In this document: positions 8,401 through 12,576 of the stretch, in pieces
Layout of the letters: each line of letters starts with the position of its first letter
Numbering within the stretch: position 1 is the first letter of the stretch
NCBI GenBank assembly: GCA_045631465.1
Contig: JAZQUV010000020.1
Coordinates: 1 to 12,576, forward strand
DNA length: 12,576 bases
Direction: 5' to 3'
From: Aphodosoma sp045631465
GTDB lineage: Bacteria > Bacteroidota > Bacteroidia > Bacteroidales > Paludibacteraceae
The notes under the pieces: generated by a model
What the model was told of the DNA's origin: nothing
What the model saw: the letters and a program-made list of their open reading frames with translations, nothing else
The model's database searches: none
Program-made: the position numbers and the translations under genes

Positions 8401-11024
8401 ATAGAAACAACACCACTTTCAAATGAATAATTTGATGACTCTAATAAAGCAAAACGACTTCCACTGAAATTCACAGCCGCGATAGAGTTTATTTCAACAT
8501 TTTTAGCTACTAGCGTAAAACTCAATTCACCAGTTGTTACTTCTGGTCTAGAAAATTCCCATGTTTCACCTTCAATGTTAGTAGAAAGAATACTTCCATC
8601 TGGCACCTCATGCAACCATCTTCCTTTTTTATCACTTCCTGGATTAATAGCATCTTTATAGTATGTATATGTGCGTGTGGGTTCATTTAACAAACCTATT
8701 TCTACTCCCTCTGTAGAAAACGATCCATCAGCGTTATAAAGTAGCGGAGATTCACTTAAAGGGATTCCATTTGCTAAAACTTTATCGGAATTACCGAATG
8801 CTCCCTTATCTGCATATTGCACAAATTGATAAACTTTTTTAGTATCAACCAATTGACTAAATTTAATAATTCCACCTCCATCTGAAGTAATCTGAGCTCC
8901 ACCGCCTGTAGTGTACAATGCCCCAGTAAATTGTCCATTAATTGTAATGACAGCATCTGATTGCATCCATTGAGTTGTAACGGAAGTATTATCATCATTA
9001 TTACCTTTTGCCGGAGCTGTGGTTCTTGGATATTTTAATCCTCCTGGACGATTTAATACTGGCTTCAAAGATGCATTTTGAGAACCATAATAATTATAAT
9101 AATACCCATTTTTAATAGCAATAGAAGATCCTTTATCTGCATTATTTTTAACATGATGCTCTTTTGCATCATAAACAAAAACACTTGCTTCATTCGAGGT
9201 AAAGACTTTTGTACGACTCTCCATTTTGACTGTTGAACCTGCCAAAAATGCGAAATCTGAAGGAATTTCCAACTCTATACCCTCACCCACTAAAATATCC
9301 ATATTGTTATTTATCGGCATAACATATGCACTCGACTCCAACTTAGATGTTCCTGAGAGACCTAAATCCAAATCAATTTTTACATTCCCAAATGATGTAG
9401 ATGCAGTTTCGAATCCATCTTCAAGTACTATTTCATATTTTTGGCGATCTTTTTCAAAATCATAATATTTAATCAATTGAGCACCTTTTCCAAGTCGAAA
9501 AAGTCCACTTTCATAACTAGAACTATTAGGCATTACAAAAGTTGAGTTAATTGGAACAGTTCCAACCAAAGTAATACTTGCACCACAAGAAATATGTTCT
9601 ACAGCACCAGCTTTTAATATAAGTCGAGTCTCTATATTTTGCAAATAATACTGTGAAAATGGAAATATTTTATACTGCGCATTTGATGAACCGATAGCGT
9701 CACTTACACCTTCTCCACCACGCCAGTCTGCCACTTGCAATAATTCACGAACTGAAGAACCTTTCAAAGCTGTAACTGACGAATTGTTTGGATTACCAGT
9801 AATATATCCTAATGCACTAAGATTAGCTCTATCCTGCAAAGTAATATGACTATTTTCGCCTAATTCAATCCAACCATATTGATATGGAAGCCCCATAGCA
9901 GCAAAATTACAATGCACTTTAGCATATACACATATATTACCATACACATCAAAACTTTGACCGTTGATCACAGATAACTTTCTAAATTCATGAAATTCTG
10001 CATTATTACCATCACTGAAATCCTGAAAATCAGAATCTATTAATTCTCCCATCTGCACAGTATATGCGTTATCACCAGGAACAAGTAACGTTATTCCTCC
10101 TGGAATAGTGTATGTTTTTAAAGATGCATCAAAAACCCCAGAAACATTTTCTGTTTCTGGATAAAGTTCACCTGATTCTTTTACTACAATCACTTCATTT
10201 GACGATTGTGATTGTAATTGTAATTGTTTTGCTGCCAGAATTGCATCACTAAGTTTATAATAAGCGTCACTGGAACCTTTTATAATAAATTGCGCGTATT
10301 TTTTTTCAATAAATTCACACGACAATGATCCTGACTGAGCAAATGCAATCTGTGTATTTGAATTGTTATTATAAACTACAGACCTATCCTCATACTCAAT
10401 TCTCCAACGTAAAAACTTATAATTATCGTTACTATATGCTGTTAAAGTATAGTTGAAATCACTAGGATTAGTTATTCCTTCATCTACAACATTAGCCCCA
10501 TTTAACTCTAGTTTGTCCTCACGACTTGCACCTTTACACGTATGTTTTGCAGTATAATAACCTCCTATCGTAGGTGCAATCAAAGTAATATTCAAAGTTT
10601 TATTCTCTTCAAAATGAGCATAATACACTTCCTCTAATGTATAATCATCACATTTACAATGCTCTTCTCCAATTGGACCATAATGTAATTTATCAGGTCC
10701 TAAAACAATATTATTTGGATTATCTGAACCCTTAGACCAACCAATAAAACGATATTTATCACTTGAAGGATAAGTATGTATATATGCAGGAGTTGTTTTT
10801 ATATAGTGAGTCGAGCAACCCCCCCATAGACCACTAGCTGTATTGGTATATACTTTTTCTGTATTCTTATAATTATCCTTTTGTGAAGCTTTGTCAGTTA
10901 CCGTTACATATCCACGACCAGCACTTCTTACACCTAATTTCACAGTAATTTTAATATTAGAGTCCGCAAACACTCCACCGACAAAAATTAAAGCAAATGC
11001 TAAAATTGATAATAACTTTTTCAT
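2454..11024 (-). CDS. Giant (2856-residue) secreted multidomain surface protein with probable T9SS sorting domain
   Basis: Residues 1-20 are a signal peptide with a cut after VFA before DSN. Residues 25-140 and 141-245 resemble divergent InlB-type repeats (F-I-G-W at 93-96, FLRW near 204). Residues 250-740 are beta-rich, with turns such as LGYITG and DWRGG that suggest a beta-helix. Residues 830-1035 look like two Ig-like strand-rich domains. A two-domain module then occurs twice: a discoidin-like domain (about 1255-1355 and 1505-1620) that ends in an Ile/Val-rich strand, each followed by an Ig-like domain (about 1360-1480 and 1625-1740). Residues 1740-2400 are again glycine-rich and beta-helix-like. 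Residues 2450-2475 carry WRTFTAPFNVEKIWVVE, a segment I associate with large Bacteroidales surface proteins. Residues about 2793-2856 (YVGVFAANGALL, then VYVVVGENNSVKVIY) fit a type A T9SS sorting domain. Export to the surface is likely; adhesion or matrix function is inference, and no enzyme motif is seen. The start follows an A-rich leader without Shine-Dalgarno site. The gene is AT-rich except near its 3' end. Confidence 0.93.
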   Translation of the reverse strand: MKKLLSILAFALIFVGGVFADSNIKITVKLGVRSAGRGYVTVTDKASQKDNYKNTEKVYTNTASGLWGGCSTHYIKTTPAYIHTYPSSDKYRFIGWSKGSDNPNNIVLGPDKLHYGPIGEEHCKCDDYTLEEVYYAHFEENKTLNITLIAPTIGGYYTAKHTCKGASREDKLELNGANVVDEGITNPSDFNYTLTAYSNDNYKFLRWRIEYEDRSVVYNNNSNTQIAFAQSGSLSCEFIEKKYAQFIIKGSSDAYYKLSDAILAAKQLQLQSQSSNEVIVVKESGELYPETENVSGVFDASLKTYTIPGGITLLVPGDNAYTVQMGELIDSDFQDFSDGNNAEFHEFRKLSVINGQSFDVYGNICVYAKVHCNFAAMGLPYQYGWIELGENSHITLQDRANLSALGYITGNPNNSSVTALKGSSVRELLQVADWRGGEGVSDAIGSSNAQYKIFPFSQYYLQNIETRLILKAGAVEHISCGASITLVGTVPINSTFVMPNSSSYESGLFRLGKGAQLIKYYDFEKDRQKYEIVLEDGFETASTSFGNVKIDLDLGLSGTSKLESSAYVMPINNNMDILVGEGIELEIPSDFAFLAGSTVKMESRTKVFTSNEASVFVYDAKEHHVKNNADKGSSIAIKNGYYYNYYGSQNASLKPVLNRPGGLKYPRTTAPAKGNNDDNTSVTTQWMQSDAVITINGQFTGALYTTGGGAQITSDGGGIIKFSQLVDTKKVYQFVQYADKGAFGNSDKVLANGIPLSESPLLYNADGSFSTEGVEIGLLNEPTRTYTYYKDAINPGSDKKGRWLHEVPDGSILSTNIEGETWEFSRPEVTTGELSFTLVAKNVEINSIAAVNFSGSRFALLESSNYSFESGVVSIPIKITPSGDHNATTEETVTITFNCTNTVFGSKEQISLDINLSATENYLPQFNINNKESETLVFTATIGEESESQKIMINPTSGNVTDRTYNEGKGYVTWTPATLSATSPFKITGDNYFEGVDVYYEPNSINGVHEQTLTLTATYADGVETVKQIVLKGNPVLADNLLKFVDDCEIYANGSIEKLFISIGNGTAINFTYKDNESIYKEESSIIQLVPIKDDDDNIIDYKLQVKESVNIITPQVITIKATQSANDKTKAGSDEFVVTVIPLVQWNWSKLYFGNTYKNPIIVKDNTTPWTLTYNDNGDCVAIPAENFTYDETNGYQVEVGTGDEKSVTFTFIQGNETITFTATVYADPRILDVCMRDENVVRTFEDVSLERINVEYNEGILFATTEEYGASWTMGIVGVPDKLEFIPQGTGKRWTIQESSDGTSWTTTYTESEIVLQEGQERFLHNLKPSTQQIRIICSTGAEQGKITDLCVYRLDGSVSADVEKLYLPITRDAQNQVTQSEKIVRLSYVSPESDLWLSVVDENNNTVADITLFGDNFSYGKLPKTTIDNIYREEAITVSRTSSYSTEGIVYLLVKDKDNQQMLKLPICLFNYPQPLPIRTAEWSGENAEKYNFYVTEHKQNVQFNTINQKFTFAGNGQRFITFAFRGGPSYISFESSLDFVPQDGVTAEELVLQEWYEYWTLEVTDGELDRSVEPEITAEVRDGKTYYNIRIAIPYTTKSLTLLNKRNLPVEIENIVVDGEAYLDLVFDNHTIENESEANFTPNLKTQDVVVRAINLSTLTVVSDNPMFTVKCGETTITSSPTELTSEDYPNVLGNYRVGDITFNITWKDNNAVEEGELIFTSREGEELGRVRLLGAKDYILLSNADETGIYTGVAENIKSHPFKDVADKYKFSRTQIDLTNTFDANGRALFDYLIVYGETSTSDSKDVISAPTTSKGSNAKTPYYIYRRVLNEETREYDRYQFVYDEVNVNNDEGSKAKLSLATDLIPHAAEGTTTDVDLGMQYIKIDEGEQLRVYMTGFCPYASTGYTKDEEGVWIFRGKKNAKLDVYLENCHIYSRNKTMDGRLYSGKFDDDARTFTGDFVQGSGGVLVFECNQDGEYLDSEAFQVTIHTRGNNLLKSNFGCFYQVYGMRAYQVSSPLQIRLTSDAYVESSKTELTLDDKWPTNAANYDLFKRTNGFLSLQKQENNAPSIDLGNANTIVNFRGGRVELQNAQNVSDKYKTTLAISHRTGIMATGGLEVQMAHGIGTDGATGGIVKFYDGTISVIRMEVDAVDQQYYLMDPQLDENGDTIKVNGKVQYSDWTSCLRCPQNTYVYGGSICMLRACMSVTSKGGAPKDGPDGRELGRFFYKQEYGYTYYNTANGDIPAEGASAEQWLVKPKLFPQDGNLFGGLSGYYTGAGYTYGLESVTPNDNGQLVLWLPKNYGGVKVEEDRYLTPWKACMTQIAAEIGSFGSITVGGTVGGDVAFENNEDVENLLYCDLDVNVYNVITENNGAENEEDIVYYYSAPVKVPEGFSMDGVSLVDGNYMRISPKSVGERLYQVTNTNNYEVNSKVYYISSATADVWRTFTAPFNVEKIWVVETSNEALLEAIEPTEEEDMTKREKILKTQATHNADFASFFGVAMALGSDKSFEQIYEDYIAWAMIEDKYEGAREDYTIRGKYELTPYIGTNWNSANFYLNHNDGNWIWGPLNDENGNPIVDKEGQSIYGFKTKWYNLTEEDISDGILLHQGETYSMLFPYCVGCDVEVDANGEVGTSERNYWDYWSGKLLVFESTQASEENPHIMNGSNYVAAERPTEGDWVFQNEVIAENWSEVVVAGNSTFANMITNRGDVFEYVEAMNEEIFKVNSENQEVIILPTKSFLYGEVPTPEGASVLSISRTGKINYRTNGEGNDDTNTGGHMPTVGDGSDIFVTATPEGIRIAVEEPQYVGVFAANGALLFNGWVDNAVDVALVNRSVYVVVGENNSVKVIY

Positions 11025-11200
11025 ATCTTTTTCTTTTTTTAAATTAGCGAATTTAGTTAATTAATTTAGATTATATTTTATGATTGCTTGCTATCAACAT
11101 GCAAGGAATATCATCACGCCATTGCACTGACTGCTCACAGCCGGATTATACATTTTCTTATTTGTGAACAACGCCCAAACCAATGAACGATGCCCTTTCT
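11025..11200 (-). other. Leader region of the giant gene
   Basis: Next to the ATG lies an A/T-rich stretch (11025-11085) with a purine-rich run AAAAAAAGAAAAAG just before the start, normal for Bacteroidetes translation starts. Further out (11100-11200) composition becomes noticeably more GC-rich, and one minus-strand frame stays open for over 30 codons without looking like a known protein. A short hairpin CTTGC/GCAAG (11087-11105) separates the two halves. I find no TAnnTTTG promoter here. Confidence 0.4.
11070..11097 (-). promoter_or_regulatory. Possible promoter of the giant gene (TTGATA-16-TATAAT)
   Basis: On the minus strand TTGATA (11097-11092) and TATAAT (11075-11070) are separated by 16 bp, about 45 bp before the ATG. 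This resembles the general bacterial sigma-70 pattern, not the Bacteroidetes consensus, and could be chance in such AT-rich DNA. Confidence 0.25.
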
Positions 11201-11228
11201 ATTAGTTACTAGTGTGGAGTTGCTAGTT
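11201..11228 (-). repeat. Four degenerate 7-bp units, inverted relative to the 2424-2458 array
   Basis: Read on the minus strand: AACTAGC, AACTCCA, CACTAGT, AACTAAT. All four fit the AACTAGT heptamer with one or two changes and sit head to tail. The array lies 177 bp upstream of the giant gene and faces the 2424-2458 array in inverted orientation. Confidence 0.6.
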
Positions 11229-11314
11229 ATTTTCTTTTTTCTCTCACGGAGTTTTTTTTTACCTCTCACGGAAGGCACGGAGAACACGGATATTTTTTTC
11301 TTTTTGATTCGCTG

Positions 11315-11335
11315 TTTTTTAGCTCCGCTAAAAAA
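11315..11335. repeat. Perfect 9-bp palindrome with 3-nt loop
   Basis: TTTTTTAGC and GCTAAAAAA pair perfectly around TCC. The design (9-bp stem, three-base loop, GC closing the loop) is the same as at 2337-2359, although the stem sequence differs. It does not have the order of an intrinsic terminator on either strand. Confidence 0.6.
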
Positions 11336-11420
11336 GACGCTCTACGGATGCCACAGATTCTTACTCGCTACGCATATCGCAGCGAAATAAAGACAGATTT
11401 TTTACTCGCTTTGCTCGTAC

Positions 11421-11441
11421 GGACACTCGAACCGAGTGTCC
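11421..11441 (-). terminator. Hairpin just downstream of the ATPase/STAS-like operon, possible terminator
   Basis: GGACACTCG and CGAGTGTCC form a perfect 9-bp stem with loop AAC on the plus strand. It begins 14 nt after the stop codon of the STAS-like gene, where an operon terminator would be expected. No U-run follows on the minus-strand transcript, so intrinsic termination is uncertain. It may instead be another of the three-base-loop palindromic repeats. Confidence 0.4.
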
Positions 11442-11454
11442 CTACTTTATGCTC

Positions 11455-11745
11455 TTACAACATCAAACTTTGTCGACGTTGTAACGCTCCCAAAACACTT
11501 TTTGTTGCTAAAGAATTAAGACCTTGAAATGTAGTACAACGCTTCAATTCTTCCAATGACATATCCAGCAACAACTTAGCAATACACTCATCCGCAAAAG
11601 AATTCGTAACTACATCAACATCCGTAAAATCCAACACTACTCGGTCTTCCCCCCCAAGCAACGGACGCAATTTTTCCCTAACGATTGCACCTAATTGACG
11701 TGTTCCTAAATCCCGTCCAAAATCTACAAATCTAAATATTACCAT
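11455..11745 (-). CDS. STAS-like domain protein (DUF4325 type)
   Basis: A 96-residue protein that is essentially one domain. It has an N-terminal strand, a G-T-R-x-x-G helix start (14-19), the core strand RVVLDFTDVDVVTNSFADE (35-53), and a helical C-terminus ending near RRQ. The D-F-x-x-V-x-x-V-x-x-S-F-A-D-E pattern is the hallmark I know from the DUF4325 STAS-like family. Ser49 lies where the phosphorylated serine of SpoIIAA/RsbV anti-sigma antagonists sits in STAS proteins; that functional equivalence is inference. Its ATG overlaps the end of the ATPase gene by 7 nt (ATGGTAA), so the two are probably translationally coupled and made in matched amounts. A likely role is cytoplasmic partner protein of the ATPase, switching between bound and released states. 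A hairpin follows 14 nt after the stop. Family assignment is from motif memory without a database search. Confidence 0.85.
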   Translation of the reverse strand: MVIFRFVDFGRDLGTRQLGAIVREKLRPLLGGEDRVVLDFTDVDVVTNSFADECIAKLLLDMSLEELKRCTTFQGLNSLATKSVLGALQRRQSLML

Positions 11746-12392
11746 AACTCACTAGGATTATTATCATTAAACATTATATCATATTCATCTTCCACATCTG
11801 TACGATACTCTACCACTGCATTAGGATCAATATCAACATCTGTGCGCAATTGCATATAAACTATCGTTCCTTGCCAAAATTCACATTCTTCAACTACTAT
11901 ATTATCATCATTCATCAATAAATAGTGATTACCTGAATGAACTTCAAAAACTGATTGAGTATTCTTTATCAACAAATAAGTAGCATATAACCCAAAACCC
12001 AAACCATTTCCATCTGTCACTTTATCTTTAATCACCGCATGTAATGCGTCTGACTCTGACAATGACTTATAAAGATGATTAACTGTTAATGACTTATGCA
12101 CCCCTACTCCATCATCAGCAACTAACACTCGCAAAATATGATTTTCTTCATCATTAGCAGTAATAACAGTACCCAAATGCTTATCAGAATGTATTAAAAC
12201 ATTATCCAACACCTCATAAAAGCAATAACTAAGCGCCTGCAAAACCCCAAGTTCAATACTCAAATATGACCTTAGCACCTTTATTACTCTACTATAGACC
12301 GCATCAATAGAATCTTTATCAAACACATCAATAGATACTTGCGAAGCATTTCTATCGCCAAAATACTTATTCAATAATGCTGCTACATTCAT
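11739..12392 (-). CDS. Stand-alone GHKL-type ATPase (HATPase_c), anti-sigma or kinase-like regulator
   Basis: A 217-residue soluble protein with the Bergerat ATP-binding fold. The N box is EVLDNVLIHS (E60, N64), the G1 box is VADDGVGV (D93, G95, G97), and the G2 box is DGNGLGFGLYATYLL (127-141). There is no signal peptide, membrane segment, dimerisation helix with phosphorylatable histidine, or receiver domain, so it is not an ordinary sensor histidine kinase. About 45 residues precede the ATPase core, and a tail of about 34 residues (184-217) is very acidic. At 217 residues it is longer than SpoIIAB or RsbW (about 140-160). The overlapping downstream STAS-like gene suggests a partner-switch pair in which the ATPase phosphorylates or binds the STAS-like protein. 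The start at 12392 is the first in-frame ATG and follows an A-rich leader. A GyrB/MutL/Hsp90 relative is unlikely because of the small size. The target is unknown. Confidence 0.85.
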   Translation of the reverse strand: MNVAALLNKYFGDRNASQVSIDVFDKDSIDAVYSRVIKVLRSYLSIELGVLQALSYCFYEVLDNVLIHSDKHLGTVITANDEENHILRVLVADDGVGVHKSLTVNHLYKSLSESDALHAVIKDKVTDGNGLGFGLYATYLLIKNTQSVFEVHSGNHYLLMNDDNIVVEECEFWQGTIVYMQLRTDVDIDPNAVVEYRTDVEDEYDIMFNDNNPSELW

Positions 12393-12419
12393 ATTTTTAC
12401 ATTGTCAAAAATCTATTTA

Positions 12420-12435
12420 CACCATCAAGATGGTG
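12420..12435. promoter_or_regulatory. 16-bp palindrome upstream of the ATPase gene
   Basis: CACCATC, AA, GATGGTG: a 7-bp perfect inverted repeat, 28 bp before the ATPase start codon. It could be a regulator-binding site or form a small leader hairpin. No known operator is recognised. Confidence 0.4.
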
Positions 12436-12490
12436 AACCATACCTTCAAGCTACCTGTGCCGAAGAAAAGTGACACTTCTTGTAGTTTTT

Positions 12491-12521
12491 TTAACGTAAA
12501 TTTTCGTTAATTATTCGTTAA
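12491..12521. promoter_or_regulatory. Three TTAACG-type boxes, possible operator cluster
   Basis: TTCGTTAA occurs at 12503-12510 and again at 12514-12521, an 11-bp period close to one helical turn. TTAACG in opposite orientation lies at 12491-12496. The cluster is about 100-130 bp upstream of the ATPase start. A protein-binding role is inference, and the AT-rich context raises the chance of coincidence. Confidence 0.3.
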
Positions 12522-12549
12522 ATTTTTACTCGCTGTTTTTTCCTTATCT

Positions 12550-12570
12550 CCCACAGATGACACAGATTTA
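12550..12570 (-). repeat. Dispersed ATCTGTG-family repeat
   Basis: On the minus strand this reads as AAATCTGTG followed by TCATCTGTGGG. It matches the word family at 2394-2415 and 11343-11360, and shows that the same repeat type bounds both the giant gene and the regulatory operon. Confidence 0.55.
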
Positions 12571-12576
12571 AAAGAT

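Larger units (their letters stand above)
11229..11454. repeat. Second repeat-rich intergenic block, mirror of the left one
   Basis: No gene is credible here; the one plus-strand open frame is phenylalanine- and serine-rich and runs through repeats. The block contains TCTCTCACGGAG (11240-11251) and CCTCTCACGGAA (11262-11273), reverse complements of words at 2281-2292 and 2179-2190, then GGCACGGAGAACACGGAT (11274-11291), GCCACAGATTC (11350-11360) and two TTACTCGCT words (11361-11369 and 11402-11410). A third TTACTCGCT is at 12526-12534. The order and orientation mirror the block at 2071-2453. Confidence 0.6.
12393..12576. other. Upstream region of the ATPase/STAS-like operon
   Basis: It contains, outward from the ATG, a 16-bp palindrome, a GC-richer island (about 12420-12480), a cluster of TTAACG boxes, a TTACTCGCT word (12526-12534) and a dispersed-repeat segment. 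No gene is evident; the 26-codon plus-strand frame at 12430-12510 has no recognisable product. I see no exact TTTG/TAnnTTTG promoter. TAGATTTTTG close to the ATG is only a weak partial match. Confidence 0.45.

Noticed and set aside
11315..11335. Intrinsic terminator
   Set aside because: The stem is A/T-rich with its T-run inside the arm, and no GC stem followed by a U-run exists on either strand.
11190..11390. Plus-strand open frame of 66 codons
   Set aside because: It crosses the heptamer array, the CTCTCACGG words and a palindrome; its Phe/Leu-rich translation comes from T-runs.
11201..12576. Insertion sequence or transposon remnant around the regulatory operon
   Set aside because: Repeat words occur on both sides, but I see no transposase, defined terminal inverted repeats or target-site duplication.

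Overview
The window most likely comes from a Bacteroidales chromosome, possibly Prevotellaceae-like. Four things point there: two very large secreted proteins of the type IX secretion (T9SS) style, A-rich leaders without clear Shine-Dalgarno sites, one exact match to the Bacteroidetes primary promoter (TTTG, 20 bp, TATATTTG), and gaps filled with short dispersed repeats of a kind I associate with this order. All four genes lie on the minus strand. The taxonomic call is inference; no rRNA or marker gene is present.

Layout. Positions 1-1911 hold the first 637 codons of a secreted repeat protein whose C-terminus lies beyond the left edge. The frame is open throughout, and the plus-strand open frames here are its antisense shadows. 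Upstream are a 14-bp bulged hairpin (1963-2000) in the predicted 5' leader and a consensus promoter (2037-2068). Positions 2071-2453 are repeat-rich and non-coding. Positions 2454-11024 encode a 2856-residue secreted protein with a signal peptide, InlB-like repeats, a beta-rich region, a duplicated two-domain module, a second beta-helix-like region and a probable T9SS sorting domain. Positions 11025-11454 hold its leader and a second repeat block. Positions 11455-12392 are a compact two-gene operon: a stand-alone GHKL-type ATPase overlapping by 7 nt a small STAS-like (DUF4325-type) protein. Positions 12393-12576 are the upstream region of that operon, with possible operator boxes and an unexplained GC-richer island.

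How the parts may work together. The two large proteins are probably exported to the cell surface, where they would serve adhesion or matrix roles; no catalytic motif was recognised in either. The ATPase/STAS-like pair looks like a partner-switching regulatory module related in architecture to SpoIIAB/SpoIIAA or RsbW/RsbV, but no sigma factor, phosphatase or sensor is in the window, so its target is unknown. It is the best candidate here for a poorly described system.

The most unusual non-coding feature is the arrangement around the giant gene. Arrays of a 7-bp unit (consensus AACTAGT), followed outward by shared words such as CTCCGTGAGAGA, flank it in mirror-image orientation, and the left array overlaps its stop codon. 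A family of tiny palindromes with 3-nt loops is scattered through the same gaps.
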